Positions 9,727 to 18,147 of a stretch of 21,943 bases of DNA are shown here, one piece after another (positions within the stretch are counted from its first letter, which is position 1; each line of letters begins with the position of its first letter). The notes under the pieces are model-generated. The model searched no databases and was not told where the DNA came from. It worked only from the letters and a program-made list of their open reading frames with translations. The translations under genes were made by a program, and so were the position numbers. The stretch comes from Haplomitrium mnioides (Eukaryota; Marchantiophyta; Haplomitriopsida; Calobryales): the NCBI GenBank assembly GCA_049999725.1, contig JBNGIS010035663.1:1-21943 (forward strand). Reading direction: 5' to 3'.

Positions 9727-10779
9727 CTAGTTGTGCAAGACTTGGGCACCATACAACCATGGTCTTCCAATCAGAACCGGGTAAGGAGAAGGTCGTGTTG
9801 GCCACATCACTAGATAATTCAATTTAAATTCCACGCCTCTGATGATGGTGGGTACTTGCATTAGGGTTCCCAATGGCTTCACCTGCGATCTGTCGGCCAG
9901 TCTCATGATTCGAGCAATGGGTTGAAATTCCTTGAATCCCAACCTATGTGCGGTCTCTTCAATCATGATGTTGATCCTTGCTCCTCCATCCACGGGCACC
10001 AGTGATAGTGCACAACTTACGATATGGATATCAATTTCTGAGGCACCCTTATCTTCATAAACCAGGCTCAGATCGGCTATGGTGCCCACTCGAGGAAGGC
10101 GCCTCCGCCTCTTTGGTCCCATCAATAGCTCCCTCAACTGCCTTCTATACAACAGACTATCTCTAATCAGATGTCCCACCGTTACTATGACTGGGTAATC
10201 TCAGACATCTGCTTGAATGTTGTAAGGGGCAAGCTTGGCCATCTGTATCGAAACTGTCACAACTTCCTTGCTCTTTTGAGCCTCCTCTGAGGCATGTTGT
10301 CTCTAGACTTCCTCCCAAGTCTCTCTGGCCGCATTCCTATCCTCTTCGGCATCCATCGCCTCCACTTGTCTTCTGACCTCCTCTTGTTGCTTTGGGTGGA
10401 ACCATTTGGGGTTGTCCCTCTTGTAATCAGACTTGCTGTCAGATAGGGACTCGGGGTCCTTAGCCTTCTCCGCTCCACGCCCCTTCCTATGCTTTTCTTT
10501 TTTCCGGTTTCGGGTTTCCGCTCATGTATTCACTAGATAGCAATCCTCAGATGGGGGCGAGTCCCAGCTTGGCAACTCGGCTTCCTCTTCCTTCTGTTCG
10601 TTCCCTCCTTCTGGCTCCCAGTCCAACGTTATCAAATTCACCGCCGGTGGGGGTGGTGGGGGATTTGTGCCTGCACTTGGGCCCATGTTGGAGCGGGAAA
10701 CTATTGGACGTAATCGTCTTATCGAAGTATGAAATGTTGAGTTTGAAAGACTCAAGACGGTCCAACAGCTGTTGTTCAA
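9727..10779 (-). pseudogene. Gag-stub and aspartic protease region of the gypsy element
   Basis: One reading frame, broken by stops at 10522-10524 (TGA), 10303-10305 (TAG), 10201-10203 (TGA) and 9727-9729 (TAG). The first part (10,522-10,779) is proline and acid rich with a run of six prolines. The next (10,200-10,520) is strongly charged and reads through the first stop. The protease follows: the active-site loop reads PVDGGARINIM near 9,955-9,990, with a later 'VLIGRPWLYGA' flap-like motif near 9,740-9,770. DGG in place of DTG or DSG occurs in several plant gypsy lineages and need not be a mutation. No capsid or CCHC zinc knuckle is visible, so gag is largely deleted. An open frame at 10,257-10,478 is an out-of-frame shadow of this region. 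Confidence 0.75.
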
Positions 10780-10899
10780 AGTTTATTGAGGATTTCGTTC
10801 ATTCTCTTTGGATGATAATATTTGTATATGGCCTGACAATGACCGAAGTAGCGATCAATGCATAGGTTTGAGATCTGGTGCTCTGTAAAGAAGCCCATA

Positions 10900-11250
10900 T
10901 CAATTCAAAATAAATAAAAAATAAAAATAGATAAAATGACAAGGAATAAAATGAAAGGGTCCTACTTGTGACTTAAAACCAGAGTAGGGCAGAAATAAAA
11001 TAATAGAGTAATAGAAAATAGAATAAAATAATGTAATAGTATAATAAAATAACATAATGGAATGATAAACTAAAACAAATAAAATAACATGCTATGTCTT
11101 TGACTAGAAATGCAAGGAAGTTTTGGAAAAAATAAAAATATAAATAAGCTACTCTAAAGAGTATTTGATTACTCAAAGAACAAAAACTATTTGATTACTA
11201 GAAGGGGCCAAGCTAAACTCATTTCTATGAAGACTATTTGATTACTTAAA
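10900..11250. repeat. A-rich low-complexity tract with short repeats
   Basis: From about 10,905 to 11,130 the plus strand is dominated by 'aataaaata'-like sequence. Beyond it, 'tatttgattact' occurs at about 11,162, 11,187 and 11,233. The tract marks the visible change from the GC-richer left half to the AT-rich right half and the loss of the gypsy element's 5' end. Confidence 0.6.
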
Positions 11251-11439
11251 GGACAACCAATTGTATGTGGTGAACTAGGTCCATCCAAAGGATGGAAGAA
11301 ATGAGGTGGCTTTATACCCCATAAGGAGATGCCTCTTGAAAGAAGGAAGAAGTGATACTCTTATAAACAACTCCATGTGGCATGTGGCCCGGGAAAACTT
11401 GGATAAATTGTGGAGAGCTGGTGTTCAACGAGCTAGTGG

Positions 11440-11920
11440 CTGCAATGATCCGGAAGCTACTGGCTGTGATAGCAATCGATAGTTATGATAGTTACCAAGC
11501 TCTTGTTCGATCGATAGAGGAAGCATTCCAAAGCTCTTTGATCAAATCCTGCAACAGCTCGATCAACAGGTTTCATTTTATCCACATCTTTGACAACTGC
11601 AGAGTCTATCGCACTCATCAAGTCAAGCATTATCCCCTTGCAAGAGTTTGATGCGCTCATCTGCGCCAACGGGAGTGAGCTCTACTATCCTAGAGGACCT
11701 GAAGAAGCTGGAAGTGGCCTCAATCCCGATTACAATGCACATATCGACTACCGTTGGGGAGGAGTGAAGTTGAGAAAGACACTCGCAGCTCTTTCAACTG
11801 CCGAAGGATACGACGATGCCACCAGGTGGGAAGGCATTTTTGCAGAAGATGGAGAGTGCTGCGATTCTCACTGTCTAGCGTACATAGTCAAGAAACTGTC
11901 AATTGCTTCAGCAGTAAACC
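11440..11920 (+). pseudogene. Sucrose-phosphate synthase C-terminal fragment (pseudogene)
   Basis: Sucrose-phosphate synthase makes sucrose-6-phosphate from UDP-glucose and fructose-6-phosphate in the plant cytosol. This fragment matches its C-terminal phosphatase-like region only. In frame one (to about 11,540) it reads AVIAIDSYDS then ALVRSIEEAFQ. A one-base shift near 11,536-11,543 moves to the next frame, which reads SNPATARSTGFILSTSLTTA, then LQEFDALICANGSELYYP, PDYNAHIDYRWGG--LRKTL, and CDSHCLAYIVKKLSIASAVN. Order and spacing fit the family as I know it. The protein is normally about 1,000 residues, so the glycosyltransferase domain and the final part are absent. Apart from the frameshift there are few lesions, suggesting a fairly recent copy. 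The TTG near 11,590 is not a real start. Confidence 0.85.
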
Positions 11921-12165
11921 AAATTCCCCAGGGAGAATCCAATATTGACTGGCAAGTACTCAAGCTGATTGAATTCCACCTTCAAATCCAATAAGCCACT
12001 TCATTGGCAATTGCTTTCAGGAAGGGAATGGAGCTGACTGCACGGAATGTCGAGAACTTTCAAAGTTTGGCAAAAGCCCAATGGAGTCTAGCAATATCTT
12101 CAATTGATTGGATTGCAAATGCAGATACAAATACAGAGTATCAAATAAGGTGCCCATAAGGTTTG
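11921..12165 (+). pseudogene. Unidentified coding-like extension in frame with the SPS fragment
   Basis: After SASAVN the SPS match stops, but the same frame stays coding-like: DWQVLKLIEFHLQIQ, a TAA at 11992-11994, then RKGMELTARNVENFQSLAKA and QWSLAISSIDWIANAD, ending at a TAA near 12,160. The composition is helical and protein-like rather than random. I cannot name the family. It may be an exon of another gene, a mobile-element protein, or a decayed SPS segment. Confidence 0.35.
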
Positions 12166-12269
12166 GCAGATGTGATTTACATTTGATCGCGGCTAAACCA
12201 TTGCAATGGGTTTGACTTACTGGCTAAATCGCCTGCATAACAATTTCGCAGCTGTGAAGGAAAGGTAGC

Positions 12270-12680
12270 GATTGCCCTACGAAGAAATCGATTTGCTGCA
12301 AAGAAGGATTCTAGAGGCTTTGAGAATCGCCCCTGCGTGGACAACAAGCTCTGTGAAGGTCCCTACGAGGAATCGACATCCCTGCGAGAATTGCGCTGCA
12401 CTCCAGGCTCTTGATGTGAAAGGAAGCACTGCGAAGAATCGAATACTGCGACGAATTTCCCCCCTGCGATGATGAATCTAGTTTGCTTGAAGGAAGGCCT
12501 GTGAGGAATCGCCCTGCTGTGAAGAATCGACCGAAGGATTCTGTGCGAAAGGAAGGAAGCCTTCTGGAAGAAGATTTGTGAAAGAAAGGTAGCAATGCTG
12601 TGGATGAAGATCTCTATGAAGATTCGCCTAGCAATGATGGCCGTGAATCGCCCTGCTGCGATGAATGCTCATGCGAAGAA
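12270..12680 (+). repeat. Degenerate array built on GAAGAATCG / CCCTGCTG
   Basis: Phrases of the type 'gaagaatcg' or 'gaggaatcg' followed by 'ccctgc(t/g)g' recur through the stretch (about 12,281, 12,367, 12,431, 12,501, 12,640). Spacing is irregular, 20-70 bases. The array is GC-richer than its surroundings. It precedes a TATA-like box at 12,812, like the array at 2,481. Confidence 0.55.
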
Positions 12681-12811
12681 GAAATTGACCAGCTGTGAAA
12701 GAAGACCCACACATGGTCTATGCTATTACGAGGTATTCGGATAAGGCGAGGCTTCGAAGAGATGTTTGAATTTGCGCAGGTCCCCGACGCAGGAAGGCAT
12801 TATCCCTGTTC

Positions 12812-12817
12812 TATAAA
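12812..12817 (+). promoter_or_regulatory. TATA-like box after the degenerate array
   Basis: 'ctataaaggggg' is a good TATA match on the plus strand. With the array upstream and a 51-bp repeat downstream it looks like the U3/R part of a plus-strand LTR. No partner LTR was identified. Confidence 0.35.
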
Positions 12818-12853
12818 GGGGGCTATGTATAGTTCCTATATTGAGCTGTTAAG

Positions 12854-13008
12854 GAGTTAGTTTCAAAGGAATCTATGAGTAGTTCTTATAGGGAGCGATT
12901 CGACGAGTTAGTGAAGAAGGGAACTTATGCGTTGTTCCTATAACAAGTTATTTGAAGAGTTAGTGAAGGAAATTCCTGTAAAGTTCTTATAGGAAACATA
13001 CAACACCA
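12854..13008 (+). repeat. 51-bp tandem repeat, three units
   Basis: 'gagttagt' recurs at 12854, 12905 and 12957 (spacing 51 and 52). Units share 'gagttagtgaag--gg-a' and 'gttc-tata(g/a)'. The units are clearly diverged. They lie just downstream of the TATA-like box at 12,812. Confidence 0.65.
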
Positions 13009-13009
13009 T

Positions 13010-14385
13010 TAGGGAGAAACAAAGCATTCCTAACTCAATCCTACGAAGGATGTTATGAGGAGTTTCTCGAGATCTAGTCCTGGGTGAAGTAAGATTTTAG
13101 TATTTAGTTAGAATGTTAGTTTTAAGTGATTACCTGTAGATTAATGTTTGTGTCATTGATAGCACTAGGATAGTGGGTCTAGTTGTTGTGATTAGTTGTA
13201 AGTTAGATTAATAGTGTAGTAGTTCAGACGAAGGTAGTTAGATGCAGAACAGTATGTTCTTATGTGGAATGTTAGTAGTGATCAATGGAAGGGGATAACT
13301 GCTATTTTGGCAGTTATTCTCCCAATGAGTGGGTAGTTGCAATTGAGATTTTGAAAGAGAAAGAGCTCTCATGTGTAGGAAAGGGAAAAAAGATTTAATG
13401 TAGAGCAGCCATTCACCTTTGCAATTCAGGAATTCCAGTATTGTTGGATCTGAATTCTAAATTGTGAATCTCTGAAGTAAAGAAATCTGAATTTTTATTT
13501 GGAGTGGAAAGGATGGGATGTCACTTGGTGCTTGGAATGTATGAATGCTGAAAAAGTGATGAACATTTGAAGTGGTGAATGTTAGAGTAAAGGAAAAGTC
13601 ATGAATGTGTTGTAGTCAGAAAAGAAGTGCCTTCTTTGAATTCAAGGGAGTGAGCAGAGGTTCAGAATTTGTTGGGCAGATTTCAGATCCAGTAGCCATG
13701 AATGTTGCAAAGAGGGGTATCTGTGGACATTGCATGTGGGATTAGGAGTTGGTGCAAGAGAGGATTAATCCTATTCATGTAGGAGTGGAGATCTAGTGGA
13801 TGAGTGTTCATGATTTCAGAGTGGGCTGCTGAACTTCTTGGTTGAGGGAAAGTAAGATGAGGAGGAGTGACCTCTTGAGATTCTAGCTTAAAATTGCCTA
13901 CAGAAATCTGGTTTTGTGTATCTTAGTCCTATAGGCTTCTAACCTGGTTGGAGCACAATTCAGAGCTGCAGGTGGATTGATGGTGATGTGCATTGAAGTC
14001 AAAGCTCACTATCAGTGATTGGAAGAGCGGTACTAAGGAGAAAAGAGGTTGATGAAGTAGTGGCATCAGCTGTGATTCAGCTGTGAGAGCAATCTTGAAG
14101 GCAAGAATGGAGGTGAGTACCTGAAATCGAGAAGGGCCCTACTTGTGTTCTGAGAAATGGCAAGTGAATGAGTGTCCGCTCATGAGGAAGGGTTTAAATT
14201 TCGCCTACTAGTGTTTGGGAGTTGTTTTCCTTGGGTTGTGGGTTGGAAGAGAGCAAGAGAGTGAGGACAGATCATTAGAAAGGCTGGTCCAAAGGTCTCA
14301 GTCAGCTTTAAGTGACTGGAAGTGGTGAATTCGTGACAATACAACACTTATAGCTTTGATCCTTAGTAGGAACGATCCAGGATCC
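13010..14385. other. No gene seen
   Basis: I find no family motif in any frame. The base composition is purine-rich on the plus strand (many 'gtgaag', 'agtga' phrases). It may be the untranslated leader of the plus-strand LTR element suggested by the 12,270-13,008 features. A region near 14,352-14,363 looks faintly like a reversed initiator-Met primer binding site but does not fit its neighbours. Confidence 0.4.
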
Positions 14386-14925
14386 TCACATATTGGCCAG
14401 TATGTTTGCCCCTATGCTACGACAAGCTATAAGTTCAGAATAGGTAGAAAAATTCATGTTTCTGTACTGAGGAGACAGAATCGTGTTGGTTGCATAGAAT
14501 GTGGATAGTGTTTTCTCAATTTGTTCCTCTTGAGAAACATGATATCCACATAGTGTTGACTGAGATGTTGTTTTGAACAACTCACTATTATATTTAGATA
14601 TGGAAGAAAAATCTTGAATGCTTAAATTGACCTAGTCATGCCTTGCTTTAGGCATTTGAATTGTTTTTGTATGGTTAAATCTTTCTTTCAAATTATCCTA
14701 TAGAATTCTGGGACTACTCTCATTCAGGTACTGAATTTTGAGAGAGTCAAACAGATGATACCTCAAGAAGGCCAAGGCATGGGCTTTCAATTGTAATGTT
14801 ATGCCCTCATCTGTAAGGATTGTGCTCTCCAATCCCTTAGAAACTAGATGGGCTCTTGCATCCAGTGACTAGGAGAGATAGTTGTCTCCTTCAATGGTCA
14901 ACTGTTTAAAGTTTAATTTTTCCAT
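14386..14925 (-). pseudogene. Copia-type (UBN2 family) gag relic
   Basis: From an ATG at 14923-14925 the minus strand reads MEKLNFKQLTIEGDNYLS, then SLDARAHLVSKGL, ALAFLRYHLFDSLKIQYL, DNLKERFNHTKTIQMPKARH, 'VNLSIQDFSS-SKYNSELF' and EEQIEKTLSTFYATN. The order matches the gag polyprotein of plant Ty1/copia elements (UBN2 domain), which packages element RNA in the cytoplasm. Three in-frame stops, all TAG (14869-14871, 14698-14700, 14632-14634), fall where the family usually has tryptophan (YLSW, LWDNL, HDWVNL), so each fits TGG to TAG. After YSELIAC the family continues with 'LLVAE', visible only in a shifted frame near 14,413, after which similarity ends. No zinc knuckle, protease, integrase or RT of this element is present. 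Confidence 0.85.
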
Positions 14926-15540
14926 TTTTAGAATGCAAAGAGAGTTTTGAGGGTTGAAAGATAAATGATAAATTTATCAAACTGCAGAAAAACTAAAATA
15001 TTAAACTCTTTGCAACTATGTGAACAATAGATAAAACAAGTTTGTTTAACAAAAGTTATATGTAAAGTGTGTTCCCTATTCTTCTTGATGTAGGCAAGGG
15101 GTGGATCTTCTGATCTTGCACAAAACAGCTGGGAATATCAGCAACATGCCTCTTGTATATCTTCACAATATTTCAGATGTTGATGTAGTCTCATCTTCTA
15201 GATACAGTCTGCAAAAGTTGATGTGGTTTCCTTGAATATGTAAACTAGTCCTTTGAATTTTTGAATCACTTCTGAAATATATATGTTGTTCAAAACTTCT
15301 GAATATAATGTCTTAAAATACCATGTAATGATAAGGAAACACTATAGACTAGTTGTGACCTAGAGGCCTTCTCAAAATCTCAATAGATTGTTGAGACAAT
15401 TGGTCAGTTTCCTCTTGCAGGTATGACAGTAAAATTGTACTATGTAGAAATTAGAATCTGAAGTATAGATGTAGCAAGAGCTAATCTTTTTACGCTTATA
15501 GATTTAGTTGTGCTTACAAAACAGTTGTAAGTTCAAAGTT
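14926..15540. other. AT-rich stretch, no gene seen
   Basis: Lies upstream of the copia gag on the minus strand and so could be its leader. A weak primer-binding-like match ('gatcagaag' on the minus strand) is near 15,100. If that were right, the LTR at 15,540-16,032 could belong to the copia relic and begin near 15,118, rather than being the chromovirus 3' LTR. I cannot decide. Confidence 0.35.
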
Positions 15541-16032
15541 CATTGACAAAATATTTGTATCAGATTCTCTTAGATTTTCTAGTATTGTAAAAGAATCTCA
15601 TAGACCAAATCCAAATCAGTAAGAACTCATGGTGAACTCTAATAGAGTTCTTCAATCAAAAGCAACTCAAGGTCTAAGCTAAGACCAAGAGTGCAAGCAA
15701 CCAAAGAACCCAAGTGATTCGAGAGGAACTCCATAATGAAGAGTGGGGCTAAGAAGCCCTTCTATTTATACAAGAGAAGAGGGTGTCATCCCTCTTACTT
15801 CACTTACAAGTCACTTCTCATTTCAGCCCTAAGGTGACTCTCTACCAAAAGTGACTTCAAATGCAAGTAACCTAAAAGTGACTCTTCACCAAAAGTGACT
15901 TCAAAGGCAAGTAATCTAATCTAACCCTAAAAGTGACTCACTACCACTTCCTTCACTCCTCTCTATTTTCTTATAAATAACACAACCTTATGCTTGTACT
16001 ATTACATAATCCTTGCAGTCTAGTCAATGACA
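15540..16032 (-). repeat. Putative LTR with U3 repeats and TATA box (left end uncertain)
   Basis: On the minus strand a TG (TGTCATTGAC, starting at 16032) lies 30 bases beyond the chromovirus stop codon. Next come repeated AGTCACTT motifs (plus-strand GTGACT at 15834, 15851, 15878, 15895 and 15933) in two diverged units of about 44-55 bases, and then a TATAAATA at 15763-15770. This is the U3-to-R layout of an LTR in minus orientation. It is most simply the chromovirus 3' LTR, or alternatively the 5' LTR of the copia relic. The left end was not pinned down. Confidence 0.45.
15763..15770 (-). promoter_or_regulatory. TATA box of the minus-strand LTR
   Basis: Minus strand reads CTTGTATAAATAGAAGGGC, a textbook plant TATA match placed about 260 bases inside the proposed LTR and just after its AGTCACTT repeats. 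Confidence 0.55.
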
Positions 16033-16061
16033 TCCTTGTCATTGCCGCAACTTTCAAAAAT

Positions 16062-16689
16062 TTAAATAACTTCTTGAGCATTCTCAAGATTTGAAGAAGG
16101 TTCCCAAGTAGCATCATGAAGTGGATAGCCTTTCCACAAAACCTTGTATTGAACTTGTGGATGCCGCCTGCGTTTGATAACTCTTTTCGCTAAAATGCGG
16201 TCTACTTCAAATTCTTCATGATCATCAACAACAATAGCCGGAGGAGGAAGTTGAACACAATTTGGAAAAGAAGATGGACTAGAAACAAAAGGCTTGAGTT
16301 TAGACACATGGAACACAAGATGAATCTTCATATGAAGAGGAAGATCAGGTTTATAAGCAACGTGAGAAATAACCTGAAAAATAGAAAAATGACCAATCCA
16401 AGTAGGAGATAACTTACGGACTTGAGTATCTAAAGACAATGGAAGATTATAAGTAGATAACATAACTTGGTCACCTAAAACATAAGAGCAATCACGACGA
16501 TGTTTATTGGCAAACTGTTTTTGCTGACTTTGAGCAATAACAAGATGGTTTCTGGCATCTTGCAATGAGGAAGATAAATGAGACAAAAAGGTAGAAAGAC
16601 TTGGAACATTGGAAGATGAAGGAGAAAGCAAACCATCGGGAACAAGAGGATGTTGACCAGAATTAAGAAAGAAAGGAGAAAAACCAGTA
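16062..16689 (-). pseudogene. Integrase C-terminal module and chromodomain
   Basis: The frame continues from the core in phase. It reads 'LGDQVMLSTYNLPL', then KLSPTWIGHFSIFQVI, the GPY/F module with GHF for the usual GPF, and PDLPLHMKIHLVFHVSKLKP. The chromodomain occupies the last 51 residues (about 16,065-16,217): EEFEVDRILAKRVIKRR, then YKVLWKGYPLHDATWEPSSN and LENAQEVI. Two tryptophans (LWKGY, TWEP) and an aromatic at the first position (EFEV) match the histone-binding cage of the classical type. In living elements this domain steers integration to chromatin with particular histone marks. The stretch is open for 189 codons and is the best-preserved part of the element. Confidence 0.9.
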
Positions 16690-17448
16690 CTTGCTTGTTT
16701 CTAGGTGTTGTATGCAAACTCCACAGCCGGTAAAAAATTATCCCAATCCGTATAATGAATATTGATAAACGCTCGAAGCATATCCTCCGCAATACAATTT
16801 GCCCATTCGGTTTGCCCATCTGTTTGAGGATGATACGCCGTAGACATAGATAGTTTGGTACCCAAAAGTGTGAATAACTCTCGCCAAAACTTCCCAGTAA
16901 ATTGTGGATCTCTATCAGATATAAGTATCTTTGGCATTCCATGATATCGAAAGATTGTATCAAAATAAATCTTTTCCAATTGTGGAGCATCCACCGTATC
17001 CACTGTTGGTGTTAGATGAATTTGTTTTCTTAGCTTATCCACAACGAGGCATGGTTGGAAGTGAAGTGATAAGATCCAAACTTACATGTTCCCACCGAGC
17101 AGTAGGAATCAATAATAGTTGCAAAAGACCAGCTGGTTTTTGATTTGAAGCCTTGTTTCATTGACAACTTTCACAAGAATGAACAAAGTCACGAACATCT
17201 TGAGCTAGGTTTGGCCACCACCAAGTCTGTTGAAGCAACTCCATAGTCTTGTCTACTCCAAGATGCCCAGAAATCGGAATATCATGTGCTTCTTGTAAAC
17301 ATGCCATTCGAAGCGCATCATCTTGAGAAACATATATTTGATGGCCTTGATAGAGAATACCATCCTGAATGGAAAAGGTATGATGCTCACTATCTTAGAC
17401 CGCCAAACATGCTCTAACAAGAGTAAAGAAGGCGTCTTCTTGTAACTT
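16690..17448 (-). pseudogene. Integrase (zinc domain and core) of the chromovirus
   Basis: The zinc domain reads 'AHDIPISGHLGVDKTM' to HSCESCQ, supplying the HHCC ligands, followed at once by a TGA (about 17,160) where the family has arginine, so CGA to TGA is likely. The core keeps all three acidic residues: VSLDLITSLP (codon 17074-17076), ISDRDPQFTG (16914-16916) and DGQTEWAN (16806-16808). An indel near 17,038-17,045 removes part of the segment between LPTMPR and VVDKL. A TAG near 16,703 separates AVEFAYNT from the C-terminal module. Open frames at 17,253-17,483 and 16,475-16,990 are shadows. Confidence 0.88.
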
Positions 17449-17960
17449 TTATTGAAAGTTGTTACTATTTGCTTCATCAACATGTAATATACTAGAATTT
17501 GCTATCTCTAGTGTATTTATTCGATGATCCGGTCTTTGAGATAATGCATTAGGAATAATGTGGAACCTTCCCAACTTGTACTCCAACTTGAAATCAAAGA
17601 GTTGTAGTTGATCTTCCCACCGATGATGACGACTTGTCATATTTTCCAAGTGGATTGCTTGAAGCAATGGCTTGTGGTCTATACGCATAAGTACATGTTT
17701 GCCCAAAAGATAGTGTCTCCACACTTTGGTAGCATAAACCATTGCTAATTGCTCTCGATCTCTTGAAGAATAATTTCTCTCCGCCGCATTCAATTGGGGT
17801 GACATGAATGCAATTGGATGAAGTCCATCTTCAAACTCTTGTTGTAAAACCGCTCCAATAGCAAAATTAGAGGCATCAAAATCAACTATGCAACGCCTCT
17901 TTGGATCATATGGTTGTAGAATTAGATGAGATATCACCGCATCCTTGAGATACAACCACT
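17449..17960 (-). pseudogene. RNase H domain of the chromovirus
   Basis: Begins LKDAVISHLILQPYDPK, then VDFDASNFAIGAVLQQE with the first catalytic aspartate, RDREQLAMVYATKVWRHYL with the glutamate and MRIDHKPLLQAI with the second aspartate. The last motif reads PNALSQRPDH where DALSRRPD is usual: the codon at 17548-17550 is AAT, so aspartate is replaced by asparagine. This is the same kind of change as in the other gypsy element's RNase H. The open frame extends upstream to 18,156, but residues before about LKDAV are unrelated flanking sequence. The frame ends at a TAA near 17,449. Confidence 0.88.
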
Positions 17961-18147
17961 TGGCCAACAAGAAACGGTATACACACAAAAGTATGAGAAC
18001 ATAATAGAAGGTCAAAAAGCTATCTAAAATACATGTTGCAAGGAGAAAATAGTCTAGCCCACAAAACCTAGTGCATATATAGTGTGCAAGATACACTAAT
18101 AGAAATACAAAGGAGAGAATGGAGGTCACAATGATGAAGGATGTGGT

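Larger units (their letters stand above)
5864..10890 (-). mobile_element. Decayed non-chromoviral Ty3/gypsy retrotransposon, gag-less
   Basis: Domains run PR, RT, RNase H, integrase in the order of Ty3/gypsy (Metaviridae-type) elements, from high to low coordinates. The integrase C-terminus lacks a chromodomain and has the 'LLYESQF-FPEKL-TRWMG' style of tail seen in Athila-like (OTA) elements, so I place it outside the chromoviruses, with moderate confidence in the exact lineage. The gag-PR-RT part keeps one frame from 10,779 to about 8,715 apart from stop codons. At least a dozen in-frame stops, one-base shifts near 8,711-8,718 and 7,084-7,094, and loss of catalytic residues show that it is dead. 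The 5' LTR and most of gag are missing. A 100-N gap and a duplicated segment interrupt the middle. Confidence 0.85.
16062..17960 (-). mobile_element. 5'-truncated chromovirus (Ty3/gypsy with chromodomain)
   Basis: From high to low coordinates the domains are RNase H, the integrase zinc domain, the integrase core, the C-terminal module and a chromodomain. Gag, protease and RT are absent: recognisable homology ends near 17,950-17,965 and gives way to unrelated sequence leading into the 160-bp repeats. Lesions are fewer than in the element at 5,864-10,890. They include stops near 17,452, 17,397, 17,160 and 16,703 and one indel near 17,038-17,045. The chromodomain places it in the plant chromovirus group (Tekay, CRM, Galadriel or Reina type); the exact lineage is not resolved. 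Confidence 0.88.

Noticed and set aside
10257-10478. Arginine-rich minus-strand open frame
   Set aside because: It overlaps the gag-protease frame, which reads through two stops with protein-like charged sequence in phase with the protease. This one is an out-of-frame shadow.
10880-10891. Minus-strand sequence ending CAGAGC, like a decayed initiator-Met primer binding site of the gypsy element
   Set aside because: The position is right, but only about 8 of 12 bases match and no LTR end is visible next to it. Noted, not annotated.
14352-14363. Sequence resembling a reversed initiator-Met primer binding site
   Set aside because: The copia gag lies on the wrong side of it for the same element, and the match is weak.
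16475-16990. 171-codon minus-strand frame, hydrophobic
   Set aside because: Out-of-frame shadow of the chromovirus integrase core, which has clear motifs in the neighbouring frame.
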